Shown piece by piece: positions 17,113 to 25,191 of a DNA stretch of 55,745 nucleotides. The translations under genes were made by a program, and so were the position numbers. Source of the DNA: Chitinophagaceae bacterium UBA4407 (GTDB taxonomy: Bacteria > Bacteroidota > Bacteroidia > Chitinophagales > Chitinophagaceae); assembly GCA_002390845.1 (NCBI GenBank), contig DGQT01000008.1, positions 1-55,745 on the forward strand, given 5' to 3'. Every line of letters starts with the position of its first letter. Positions within the stretch are counted from its first letter, which is position 1. The notes under the pieces are model-generated. The model made no database searches, was not told where the DNA came from, and worked only from the letters and a program-made list of their open reading frames with translations.

Positions 17113-17595
17113 TTAATTGAACGCTTTTGAAAATGATTTGCCGTTAAAATGATAACCAGTAAATAAAATATCTACCGAATCTATGTGCCTGTTTAGCACA
17201 GATTCTAAATGCTGGCGGTACCAGATTCTGAACTCCTGCTCACTGATATTGTTTTTAAATTTTGATGAATCGGCAAAAGACAGGAGGTGTTGAATATCGT
17301 GTTGCCAAACGTTTTGGTTCCAATACTGTTGTGCATAAAATTTTGCTACAGGCTGCGATATATTATCCCATTGCTGTGGGGAAAAATCTTTTGTTTGCAA
17401 CTGCATGCCATCTACAAAAAACTCCGGAACTGAATAAAAATCTGACGCCTTTATTTTTGATGAATACATGCCATAACTGTAAATGGGCGAAATAGCAATA
17501 TCCTGCCTTATGTTATTGGTAAGTTGGGCCAATGCAAATAGAATGATTATAAGGAACAGCAGTTTGTTATGTTGGTATAGTTGCTTCAGATACAT
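17113..17595 (-). CDS. Membrane-anchored protein, partner of the HTTM-like gene
   Basis: A 160-residue protein with one N-terminal membrane helix (KLLFLIIILFALAQL) and a soluble C-terminal part rich in aromatic and Gln residues. I recognise no family. Its stop abuts the start of the HTTM-like gene with no gap, and both follow a terminator, so they form a two-gene unit. Co-occurrence of a small anchored protein with an HTTM-like protein suggests a complex, an inference only. Confidence 0.7.
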   Translation of the reverse strand: MYLKQLYQHNKLLFLIIILFALAQLTNNIRQDIAISPIYSYGMYSSKIKASDFYSVPEFFVDGMQLQTKDFSPQQWDNISQPVAKFYAQQYWNQNVWQHDIQHLLSFADSSKFKNNISEQEFRIWYRQHLESVLNRHIDSVDILFTGYHFNGKSFSKAFN

Positions 17596-17621
17596 AAAAA
17601 AGTCCTGCCTTATGGCAGGAC
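17596..17621 (-). terminator. Intrinsic terminator after the M42 peptidase
   Basis: On the minus strand: GTCCTGCC, loop ATAA, GGCAGGAC, then six T that run into the ATG of the next gene (17595). It shares the GTCCTGC stem with the terminator at 10672. Confidence 0.9.
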
Positions 17622-17662
17622 AATGTTACAAAACTTCTATTCAGTGAAAACTGATATTTATT

Positions 17663-18784
17663 TTACAGGTAACTCAGGTTTGTTTTTGGAGAGAGCACCA
17701 GCAATGTTTCGTACATCAATTGAATCGTATCTTCAATATCTTTTTTATGAATCATTTCTACAGGCGTATGCATATAACGCAGCGGAATAGAAATTAATAC
17801 ACTTGGGCAGCCATCATTGGCATAAGCAAAACTATCGGTATCAGTTCCTGTGCTGCGGCTTAATGCACGCATTTGAATATTTATTTTTTTCTTCTCTGCC
17901 ACATCTTCAACAACTTTTAAAAGCATATTGTGAATCGCCGGGCCATAAGCCAGCGACGGCCCTTTGCCACAGGCAACATCACCTTCAATCATCTTGTTGA
18001 TCATCGGCGTTTGTGTATCGTGTGTAACATCTGTAATGATTGCTATATCTGGTTTTATGCGGCGGGCAATCATTTCTGCACCGCGCAAACCGATCTCTTC
18101 CTGAACCGCATTTACAACATACAATGCATAAGGCAATTTCTTCTTGTTTTCATAAAGCAGTCTTGCTACTTCCGCAATCATAAAACCACCAACGCGGTTA
18201 TCAAATGCACGGCCAATGTAGTAGTCATTTGCCAGTTCATCAAAGCCGTCTGCATAAGTAACCACTGCCCCAATATGAATACCCAATGCTTCTGTTTCTT
18301 TTTTGCTGCGGGCACCGCAATCAAGCCAAAGATTATCTACTTTAGGCTGTGTTTCTTTAGCATCGCCGCCTGACATTCTGGTATGAATTGCCGGCCAGCC
18401 AAACACAGCTTTCACGGCACCTTTCTTGCCGTGAATAATTACCCGTTTTGCAGGTGCCACCTGGTGGTCTACACCGCCATTTCGTTTCAGGTAAATCAGT
18501 CCCTGATCGGTGATGAAGTTTACAAACCAGCTAATTTCATCGGCATGGGCTTCAATAACTACTTTAAAAGTTTCGGTAGGGTTTATTACACCAACAGCTG
18601 TTCCGTAAGGGTCACTGAAATACGTATCTATATAAGGTTTCAGGTACTCAAGCCACAATTTTTGCCCGCCGCTTTCAAAGCCAACAGGCGATGGGTTGTT
18701 GATATAATTTTTAAGAAATGCTAAAGAATTGTCAGTTAAAATTGATTTGTGTTTCGATGTTTTTCCTTTTTTTTCTTTTGCCAT
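17663..18784 (-). CDS. M42 family metallopeptidase
   Basis: A cytoplasmic di-zinc aminopeptidase or endoglucanase-like peptidase that trims peptides. Metal ligands are visible in order: EAHADEISWFV (His, Asp), GRAFDNRVGGF (Asp), NAVQEEIGLRGAEM (catalytic Glu and metal Glu), and ITDVTHDTQTP (Asp). A later STGTDTDSFAYANDG carries the last ligand region. The length of 373 is usual. The N-terminus is lysine-rich (MAKEKKGKTSKHKS). It stands alone, with its own terminator. Confidence 0.92.
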   Translation of the reverse strand: MAKEKKGKTSKHKSILTDNSLAFLKNYINNPSPVGFESGGQKLWLEYLKPYIDTYFSDPYGTAVGVINPTETFKVVIEAHADEISWFVNFITDQGLIYLKRNGGVDHQVAPAKRVIIHGKKGAVKAVFGWPAIHTRMSGGDAKETQPKVDNLWLDCGARSKKETEALGIHIGAVVTYADGFDELANDYYIGRAFDNRVGGFMIAEVARLLYENKKKLPYALYVVNAVQEEIGLRGAEMIARRIKPDIAIITDVTHDTQTPMINKMIEGDVACGKGPSLAYGPAIHNMLLKVVEDVAEKKKINIQMRALSRSTGTDTDSFAYANDGCPSVLISIPLRYMHTPVEMIHKKDIEDTIQLMYETLLVLSPKTNLSYL

Positions 18785-18809
18785 TTTATAGATTTTATTT
18801 TTTTATTGA

Positions 18810-18993
18810 TGAGCCAGGCATTGGTTCTTTACTGACCGTTCCTTGCGTCGCACACTTGTACTTTCAATTCACGGATTATCGGATTACGAATTATTGATTG
18901 ATAAATTCGCAAATCCGCTAATTAGCTCAGTTGTTTTCCTAATGTACAAGTGAGTGACACAACAGGCGATGCCATCTGAACTTTTGCCGGTTA
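18810..18993. repeat. Dispersed fold-back element, two arms of different type
   Basis: Left arm: GAGCCAGGC and CCTTGCGTCGCACACTTGTA. Right arm: GTACAAGTGAGTGACACAAC, then AGGCGATGCCATC and TTGCCGGTT. The right core has GAGTGACACAAC in place of GTGCGACGCAA. It ends about six bases from the UbiA-like stop. Confidence 0.82.
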
Positions 18994-18998
18994 CAAAA

Positions 18999-19910
18999 TT
19001 ATTGCTTCAAAATTATTGCTGCTGTAATTCCACACAAAGCTTTTACAAGCATAAGCCCGTCAATTACCGCAAGATAGTAGATAATGGGCTTACGGCGTTG
19101 CATGCTCCATGCAACAATTATTAACAGCAAAAAGGGGATGCTGTTAATAATAATGCGGCTTACAGGAAAATTTTGGAAGGTTGCGTAAGCAACAAGGGAA
19201 AGAAAGCCCAGGATTGTTAGAGGAATAATGATAACAAAAATTGTTTTACGCAAGCCAACTCTTACAACGAAAGTTTTGAGCTTTCGGTTATGATCGGCTG
19301 CATAATCTTTTATGTCGAACAATATGGCCAGCACACTGATAAACATAAAATTTTTAATAACCAGCCATAAATTTACAAGACTGAAAACGTAGTGCTCGCT
19401 CCGTTCTACCTGGTACCACAATACCGGTAGATAAGTAACTACCGATGCCCATACAAGGCCAATAGCAAACGGTTTAAACCAGCCGGTTTTCCGGGTATTG
19501 ATCTTTAATTTGCCACCAAATGAAATACCATAATATGCCGCCGCAATAACTGATGTAACTGCAAATGGCAATAGTTGCAGTAAGCTTACTTTATGCAATT
19601 CGCTGAAATAATGTATAAAAAGGTAAAAGCCGGTTGCGGCAGCGGTTAGAAATATTAATATGATTGACAGCTGAATAAATTTTTTATTACTGCTGTACCA
19701 TTGTTTGCGGTTATTAATGTAGGGGCTTGTATTTTCCTGTATATAGGCATACGTATAAAAAAGCACTGTTGTGCAATAAAGTAAAATGTAAAAATAAATT
19801 GAATTCAACGGCAGGTTTTGCTGCATGCTTGCCTCAATAGCCAATGCTACCGTACAGCAACCATAAAAAAAATTTCCGTAGAAAACAGTTCGTGCAAGCT
19901 TCTTAAACAA
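18999..19910 (-). CDS. UbiA-like membrane protein
   Basis: A 303-residue inner-membrane protein with eight or nine hydrophobic helices. The stretch LFDIKDYAADHNRKLKTFV looks like the second Asp-rich motif of UbiA prenyltransferases. The first motif (NxxxDxxxD) is not visible; the equivalent area reads ENTSPYINNRKQWY, so catalytic function is doubtful. The start is a TTG at 19910, 14 bases after the stop of the lipoprotein gene, with no ATG until residue 29; coupling to the upstream gene is likely. A divergent UbiA homologue is my best call. Confidence 0.65.
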   Translation of the reverse strand: MFKKLARTVFYGNFFYGCCTVALAIEASMQQNLPLNSIYFYILLYCTTVLFYTYAYIQENTSPYINNRKQWYSSNKKFIQLSIILIFLTAAATGFYLFIHYFSELHKVSLLQLLPFAVTSVIAAAYYGISFGGKLKINTRKTGWFKPFAIGLVWASVVTYLPVLWYQVERSEHYVFSLVNLWLVIKNFMFISVLAILFDIKDYAADHNRKLKTFVVRVGLRKTIFVIIIPLTILGFLSLVAYATFQNFPVSRIIINSIPFLLLIIVAWSMQRRKPIIYYLAVIDGLMLVKALCGITAAIILKQ

Positions 19911-19923
19911 GCCTTATTTTTAG

Positions 19924-20382
19924 CTAATATACTAAAACAATCTGTGGTGAGGTAACGGTATCGCTGGTATTGTTTGCCCGGTCGGTTAATGCAAATCTGA
20001 AATAGCAGGTATCGTTTTTCTGACAACCTGCGCCGGGATAAGTTGGAGGTACACCTGTAGGAGAGTTGGTTGCATAAATGTAACTGACAGCAATTTCCCC
20101 GGCTGAATTATTTTTTGAAGGAACACTTGCCGGCACTGGATATGTGGTGCTCGAATTATTTCCGCTGCAATTAACTTTGGTAACTTCTTCTACGTATAGC
20201 CCATTCTGAATATCGCCTTCCTTGTCAGTATATTTAAGAACAAACTCCATTAAATCCCCCTTTTGAAAAACAGTTGCGTTAACGCTTTTAAATTCCAATG
20301 AAGGCCTTGTATTGAATTTCTCTTTGCTACATGCTGCCAAACATAGTGTGGTTAACGCTGCTATCAATATTTTTGTATTCAT
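19924..20382 (-). CDS. Small lipoprotein
   Basis: A 152-residue predicted lipoprotein. The signal MNTKILIAALTTLCLAACSK has a clear lipobox (LAAC). The rest is beta-rich (LEFKSVNATVFQKGDLMEF, VLKYTDKEGDI) and looks like an Ig-like or cadherin-type fold; no enzyme motif is seen. The longer frame to 20535 would bury the signal peptide and overlaps the divergent gene, so I use ATG 20382. Its ATG lies 47 bases from that of the divergent LuxE-like gene. The UbiA-like gene follows closely. Confidence 0.8.
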   Translation of the reverse strand: MNTKILIAALTTLCLAACSKEKFNTRPSLEFKSVNATVFQKGDLMEFVLKYTDKEGDIQNGLYVEEVTKVNCSGNNSSTTYPVPASVPSKNNSAGEIAVSYIYATNSPTGVPPTYPGAGCQKNDTCYFRFALTDRANNTSDTVTSPQIVLVY

Positions 20383-20428
20383 TTGTTTTTCTTTCGGTTC
20401 AAATTTAAATAAAACGGGGCAACTCATC

Positions 20429-21409
20429 ATGCAGCAACACGCAATTGTTAACAATATTTTTAACGCAAGGCTTTCTTTTGAACAAAAAGCCATACAGGTG
20501 CTGCAATACCAACATGCCAATAATCCGGTATTCACACAATGGAACGAATTTCTAAATACAGATATTGCTTCTGTTGCTTCCTTAAATCAGATTCCGTTTT
20601 TGCCAATCTCATTTTTTAAAACGCATAAAGTTACCTGTGGAGATTTTGAACCTGAATACATTTTTGAAAGCAGTGGTACCACACAATCTGCAACCAGCCG
20701 CCACTATGTAAAAACCGGGCAGATCTACAGGCAGAGCTTCTTTAAAGGATTTGAAATGTTTTATGGCAATATCACAGACTGGTGTATTATTGGTTTATTA
20801 CCATCGTACCTGGAACGCAAAAATTCATCGTTAGTGGTTATGGTTGATGAACTGATAAAAGCCAGTGGCCATACTGAAAGTGGTTTTTATTTAGATGATT
20901 TTAAAAAACTGAATCATACATTACAACTACTTGAAAGCCGTAAACAAAAAACATTGCTGATTGGTGTAACCTTTGCCCTGCTTGATTTTGCAGAGCAATA
21001 CCCCATAAAACTTAACTATACCACAGTAATGGAAACCGGCGGCATGAAGGGCCGCCGTGCCGAACTTACCCGTGAGGAAGTGCATACCATTCTTTGTTCA
21101 CAATTTGTGTTGCAAAGCGTTCATTCGGAATATGGGATGACGGAACTGTTGAGCCAGGCTTATTCAAAAGGTGGTGGCAAATTTTTGTGCCCGCCCTGGA
21201 TGAAAGTACTCGTTAGAGATGAGGAAGACCCGCTTGCTGTGATGGAAGAGGGCAGGGGAGTGCTGAACATTATTGATCTTGCCAATACAGATAGTTGCTC
21301 TTTTATTGCAACAGACGATGCTGGCATTGTACACGCCGATGGTAGTTTTGAAGTTATTGGCAGGGTAGATAATAGTGATATTCGCGGCTGTAGTTTATTA
21401 TTTACTTAG
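20429..21409 (+). CDS. LuxE/PaaK-like acyl-activating protein
   Basis: A 326-residue protein of the ANL-related LuxE (acyl-protein synthetase) group. Seen: the nucleotide-binding loop FESSGTTQSATSRHY, then METGGMKGRRAELTREEV, the HSEYGMTELLSQAYS block and a C-terminal EVIGRVDNSDIRGCS that matches the family's end. Such proteins activate a carboxylate as an adenylate, or act as transferases, in lipid or surface-polymer pathways; the substrate here is unknown. The longer frame starting at 20312 overlaps the divergent lipoprotein and is rejected in favour of ATG 20429. Confidence 0.82.
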   Translation: MQQHAIVNNIFNARLSFEQKAIQVLQYQHANNPVFTQWNEFLNTDIASVASLNQIPFLPISFFKTHKVTCGDFEPEYIFESSGTTQSATSRHYVKTGQIYRQSFFKGFEMFYGNITDWCIIGLLPSYLERKNSSLVVMVDELIKASGHTESGFYLDDFKKLNHTLQLLESRKQKTLLIGVTFALLDFAEQYPIKLNYTTVMETGGMKGRRAELTREEVHTILCSQFVLQSVHSEYGMTELLSQAYSKGGGKFLCPPWMKVLVRDEEDPLAVMEEGRGVLNIIDLANTDSCSFIATDDAGIVHADGSFEVIGRVDNSDIRGCSLLFT

Positions 21410-21483
21410 GCTTACAAATTGGTTGCGTAAAATACTTTGTGAAACACGTTTACCTGTCGGAATTATATAGAGACAGGCTATAG

Positions 21484-21524
21484 TATTTCATGGAATCGCA
21501 TGTTGTGTCACTCACTTGTACTTT
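21484..21524. repeat. Dispersed element, left arm (GTGTCACTC core) before tRNA-Leu
   Basis: TGGAATCGCATGTTGTGTCA then CTCACTTGTAC. This is the variant core, the reverse complement of GTACAAGTGAGTGACACAAC. With the arm at 21828 it brackets tRNA-Leu. Confidence 0.75.
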
Positions 21525-21596
21525 CTTTTTTTTATGGCAAGACCGGGTTGCGTAATCAGTATTTCGCAATAAATGCCAACAGGCTCTAAAATGGTT

Positions 21597-21626
21597 TTTG
21601 TAAAATAATTCATTGGGCTATATTTG
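21597..21626 (+). promoter_or_regulatory. Bacteroidota-type promoter of tRNA-Leu
   Basis: TTTG at 21597-21600, 18 bases, then TATATTTG at 21619-21626, matching TTTG / TAnnTTTG. It ends 15 bases before the tRNA. Confidence 0.7.
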
Positions 21627-21641
21627 CAGTCCCTGAAAAAA

Positions 21642-21728
21642 GCCCGGGTGGCGAAATTGGTAGACGCACTGTGTTCAGGTCGCAGCGTTCGCAAGGATGT
21701 GCTGGTTCGAATCCAGTCCCGGGCACCA
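21642..21728 (+). tRNA. tRNA-Leu (CAG), CCA encoded
   Basis: The acceptor stem GCCCGGG pairs with CCCGGGC, and the anticodon arm CTGTG-TTCAGGT-CGCAG has anticodon CAG. A long variable arm (class II) and the TTCGAATCC T-loop are present. The gene ends with an encoded CCA. Confidence 0.95.
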
Positions 21729-21827
21729 AAAAAAGCGGAGCAAAATTGCTTTGCTTTTTTTGTGCAAGAAACAGCTCGCAAAATTATGAAAGCTCCCCGG
21801 CTGTTGAAAGTTCAATAAAATTTCAAC

Positions 21828-21876
21828 AGTACAAGTGAGTGACACAACAAAAGCTCAATCGATATCCTGGCCCCTG
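21828..21876. repeat. Dispersed element, right arm (GAGTGACAC core) after tRNA-Leu
   Basis: AGTACAAGTGAGTGACACAA, CAAAAGCTCAATC, CCTGGCCCCTGG. Inner sequence GGCTGTTGAAAG at 21799 matches other right arms. It lies close to the stop of the saccharopine dehydrogenase-type gene. Confidence 0.75.
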
Positions 21877-21892
21877 GTTAATAATAATTTTT

Positions 21893-23212
21893 CTATTCTT
21901 TTCCTGTTTCATGAAACACGATGCCGTAGTTTTTTAAAGCATTGAGTACCGGTTCGTAAATCGTTGCTTTAACAGGAATGTGTAAACCCGTTTCATTGAT
22001 TTTGCCTTCGAGTATTAACCTTGCGGCAATGCCTAAGGGAAGGCCTACCGTTTTTGCCATTGCTGTGCGCAAACTGTTCTCGCCTTTTACCACCAAACTG
22101 CTTTGTATGCTATGTTTAGCGCCATTTACGTTGTAATCAATTTCGTGCAGCATAACGATCATGTCTTTATCGTCGGGCAGCAAGGCTAACTTTTTTTCCA
22201 GGATTTGCTGAAGTATATCAGCCGCACTGCATACCCCTTTATTGATAAGGGTTTCATCGTTTATACCGATGAAATTGAATTGCTTCTCACCGATTTCTGT
22301 TTCCTGTATTTTAAGAGCAAGAGATTCATTGTGATGTTTTTCGAAATGAGTTTTGAAAAAAGCTGCAACCGTCATTCCTTCTGTATTATATACAAGCTCG
22401 TCATCAGTCAACTTAAGATCAACAATATTTTTCCAGCCAAAAGAAAATTCAGGATGGCGTAAAGTGGTGCGTACAAATGTTTCTGCATTGTGCAGGTCGT
22501 AAAGATCAATATAGCCAAGTGAATCCCGGTTTGGATAATACGAGAATACATCACACCCTGGTACGTTTACAAGCCGATCAGCATTAAACAACGCTTCGTA
22601 AGGCAAATGAACTTCTTTGCCATTTTCTTTATATACCGCACCTGCTTTGCCCGACAGTATTATATTCCGTGGATTCCAGCTTATCTTATAGTGCCAGGGA
22701 TTGTCATCATTTTCGGGTGCCACCAGCCCGCCGCAATGCGATTTAAAAGAGGTAATTTTTCCGCCTTCATCTTTAATGCGGTGGAAGAGTTGCATGGCGC
22801 TCATGTGGTCGATACCGGGATCCAGGCCCATCTCGCACAGGAACAATAATTTTTTTTCGAGCATTGCAGGCTCCAGTTCTTTTATGTCATCGCTTACATA
22901 AGAGGCAGTAAGTAAATGTTTGCCAAACTCAATACAATCCAATGCTATTAAGTAATGCAACCAATGCGGCATCATTGAAATTACAAGATCTGCTTCCTGA
23001 ACCAACGCTTTCCGTTGCTCGCTGTTTTCAATATCTATTTGTACTGCTTTTACAAGTTCGTGTGTACCAACCTTAGATTGTACAGCCTCCAGATTGCTGT
23101 CAGCAACTGTTACCTTCCAAACATTTTCTGTTGCAATTTCTTTAAGATAATCAATAAGAACTGTGGCTGATTTGCCTGCACCAAACAAAACAATATGTTT
23201 TAAAGCATTCAT
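21893..23212 (-). CDS. Saccharopine dehydrogenase family protein
   Basis: A 439-residue NAD(P)-dependent enzyme of the saccharopine dehydrogenase (glutamate-forming, LYS9-like) group. It begins LKHIVLFGAGKSATVLIDYL with the GxGxxA nucleotide fold. The C-terminal domain contains LCEMGLDPGIDHMSAMQLF and KSHCGGLVAPENDDNPW, blocks typical of these enzymes. It would convert saccharopine to 2-aminoadipate semialdehyde and glutamate. An ALDH7-type enzyme that could take the next step is encoded 12 kb away. The frame opens at 23287 but ATG 23212 (MNALKHIVLFG) is right. Confidence 0.85.
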   Translation of the reverse strand: MNALKHIVLFGAGKSATVLIDYLKEIATENVWKVTVADSNLEAVQSKVGTHELVKAVQIDIENSEQRKALVQEADLVISMMPHWLHYLIALDCIEFGKHLLTASYVSDDIKELEPAMLEKKLLFLCEMGLDPGIDHMSAMQLFHRIKDEGGKITSFKSHCGGLVAPENDDNPWHYKISWNPRNIILSGKAGAVYKENGKEVHLPYEALFNADRLVNVPGCDVFSYYPNRDSLGYIDLYDLHNAETFVRTTLRHPEFSFGWKNIVDLKLTDDELVYNTEGMTVAAFFKTHFEKHHNESLALKIQETEIGEKQFNFIGINDETLINKGVCSAADILQQILEKKLALLPDDKDMIVMLHEIDYNVNGAKHSIQSSLVVKGENSLRTAMAKTVGLPLGIAARLILEGKINETGLHIPVKATIYEPVLNALKNYGIVFHETGKE

Positions 23213-23235
23213 GTAAGTTGATGATTTGGGTGATA

Positions 23236-23300
23236 ATTTTTTTGAGCCCAACTGATGAATTTTATGGCATCGCCTGTTGCGTCGCACTCTTTGGCTGACA
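23236..23300. repeat. Dispersed fold-back element, left arm (CATCGCC type)
   Basis: T-run, GAGCCCAACTGATG, TATGGCATCGCCTGTTGCGT, CGCACTC. It lies just upstream of the saccharopine dehydrogenase-type ATG. Confidence 0.85.
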
Positions 23301-23396
23301 TAGCATTATTGAGCAATGCGAAGATAAAAGCAACGTTAACCACCAATTCAGATGGCTGCGAAGGTAGCAGCAGAAAGGTAAATGTACAATTGAAAA

Positions 23397-24791
23397 TTAA
23401 TCAGCGATCAGGTAAAGGTTGCTTTTTTCAGAGCTAACCATCGAGACTTTATATTTTATTGAAGCAGCTTTATTATTATCGGGTGCCTGAATGGTTACAG
23501 TTTGTTCTGGCTGAACATTACGAACATAAACCGTTTCGCCCTTTACATATCGGCCTGTTGCATCAAAATATTGAAGGTCTATCATAACCATATCAACCGG
23601 AATATTACTAATGTTCCTGACCTTGTATTTTACACCGCTTGCCTCTGTTTGAGAAGGGGCATAAGTGTCAACAGCTATGTAGTCTTTTATCTTGGGCTCC
23701 TTTTCGTTATTGCGAAAGATGTCTGATGCTTGTCGTGTTTCAGCAGGTAAGCTAACATTCTTTTCAGGAATATTTATGTTCTCTGCCTGATTGCCGGATT
23801 TGTATGTATTGTCTTTTGCTACTTCAGTTGTCTTAATTACAGTTGGCTTCACAACTTGTTTTTGCGAAATGATTTTATTTTCTAAAGGTTGTTTCGTAAT
23901 TGTATTGGGTGTGTTTTTTGTAAGAACCGGATTTTTTGACGCTGCAGCTAATGAAGTTGTTTTAGCACTGCTATTATTGCTTATAGGCTCATCATTATTT
24001 ACAGGAGTTGCAATTACATTATTGGTCAAAGGTTCCTGTTCTTGCACACTGGTTTGCATATTATTCAGTGCCTGTTCTGTTTCCGGATTTTTTATTTTAT
24101 CTGCAACACTTGGGCTGCTGCTCCATTTTATACCCATCCAGATTCCTGTTCCAAGTATTACAGCAATCAACACTGCGGCTGTAATAAAATTATTGCTTTT
24201 GCTGACAGTGGTTTTTCTTTCAGAAGTTTTTAAAACTGTTTCTACATAGCGTTCCTTAATATCGTCCAGCGATTGAGTAAACTTTGTTTGTAAAAGTGGC
24301 GCATCTTTTTTTTGAGAAGAAAAAACATTCACTGCTTTTTTTTCCTGTTCCCAATCCAACCACATTTCCTTCCATTCCGGGGTATTTGTTGTTGCTGGCT
24401 GCTCTTTCTTAGATATAGTATTTGGCTGCTGCCTTTCTATTAGTGTTATATTGGTTTCTATTTTATGGCTATCTGCTTTTATCCTGATCCGTGGTTTTTC
24501 TTTTTTTACAGGTTCAGTTATCGTGTGTGCTGTAATTTCTGTTATAACAACGGACTCCTCTTTTTTTGCAGCAGTAAACGAAGGTGTCTTTTTATAGAAA
24601 CGATCAAATGGCTGTTCTTCAACTATGGGTGCATGTTGTTTAAATTCGTCAAGTTCCCCGGGATAGCGCCATGCTGCACTTTTACCATCGGCCCAAACAA
24701 GATCATATTTTTTAAAGCCTGATTGTATTAGCTCTTCGGCAGAGAAGGGCCCGGTTTCTTTGTTATTTCTTAGCAGGCGGTACTTTTTCAT
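23397..24791 (-). CDS. GYF_2-like domain membrane protein
   Basis: A 464-residue protein with an N-terminal GYF_2-type domain (YRLLRNNKETGPFSAEEL, then the tryptophan-bearing VWADGKSAAWRYPGEL). A low-complexity charged linker follows, then one membrane helix near residues 205-225 (FITAAVLIAVILGTGIWMG), a long Asn/Lys/Thr-rich periplasmic stretch and a C-terminal beta domain (VKYKVRNISNIPVDMVMIDL). GYF_2 domains usually bind proline-rich peptides. Function unknown; a scaffold linking cytoplasm and periplasm is plausible. ATG 24791 (MKKYRLL) is preferred to the one at 24797. Confidence 0.75.
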   Translation of the reverse strand: MKKYRLLRNNKETGPFSAEELIQSGFKKYDLVWADGKSAAWRYPGELDEFKQHAPIVEEQPFDRFYKKTPSFTAAKKEESVVITEITAHTITEPVKKEKPRIRIKADSHKIETNITLIERQQPNTISKKEQPATTNTPEWKEMWLDWEQEKKAVNVFSSQKKDAPLLQTKFTQSLDDIKERYVETVLKTSERKTTVSKSNNFITAAVLIAVILGTGIWMGIKWSSSPSVADKIKNPETEQALNNMQTSVQEQEPLTNNVIATPVNNDEPISNNSSAKTTSLAAASKNPVLTKNTPNTITKQPLENKIISQKQVVKPTVIKTTEVAKDNTYKSGNQAENINIPEKNVSLPAETRQASDIFRNNEKEPKIKDYIAVDTYAPSQTEASGVKYKVRNISNIPVDMVMIDLQYFDATGRYVKGETVYVRNVQPEQTVTIQAPDNNKAASIKYKVSMVSSEKSNLYLIAD

Positions 24792-24960
24792 AAACACGAA
24801 TTAGAGTAAGTATAATGCACAATTCATTCCTTTTATTGTAAAAGAATCGTTATTAAAGTTTCAAAATGCATGCCCCGATTTTTATAATTTTCAATTCCGT
24901 TTATAGATATTGGCATTATTGTGTTTTGTGATCTTTGTTGAAGCAGGCATTTATTCTTTG

Positions 24961-25165
24961 TGGCGTCATCGTTGCGTCGCATTACGTTCATCTGCATCGC
25001 ATTTATTAAGCTTTTACCGAAGCGAAAATTTAAATGTACCCTGTTATTGGCTTTAAATATTGACCGCAAAAATACAGCGATTCCGCATTGGTGTGCCCAA
25101 TAGAATTGTTGTAGTTAAAGTGTGCGACGCAAGTAAAGCTTCAAGAAGTTATACAGCCTGTTTCA
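24961..25165. repeat. Dispersed fold-back element, both arms
   Basis: Left: TGGCGTCATCGTTGCGTCGC, ATTACGTTCATCTGC, inner TTTTACCGAAGCGAAAATTT. Right: AAAGTGTGCGACGCAAGTAA, AGCTTCAAGAAG, CAGCCTG. It fills most of the 400-base gap between dapA and the GYF_2-like gene. Confidence 0.82.
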
Positions 25166-25191
25166 TAATATTTGCCTTTCATTAAGAGCAA

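Noticed and set aside
17930..18373. 147-residue plus-strand ORF
   Set aside because: Antisense to the well-supported M42 peptidase.
21512..21781. 89-residue minus-strand ORF
   Set aside because: It runs across tRNA-Leu and a repeat arm.
23791..24249. 152-residue hydrophobic plus-strand ORF
   Set aside because: It is an antisense shadow of the Thr/Lys/Asn-rich GYF_2-like gene.
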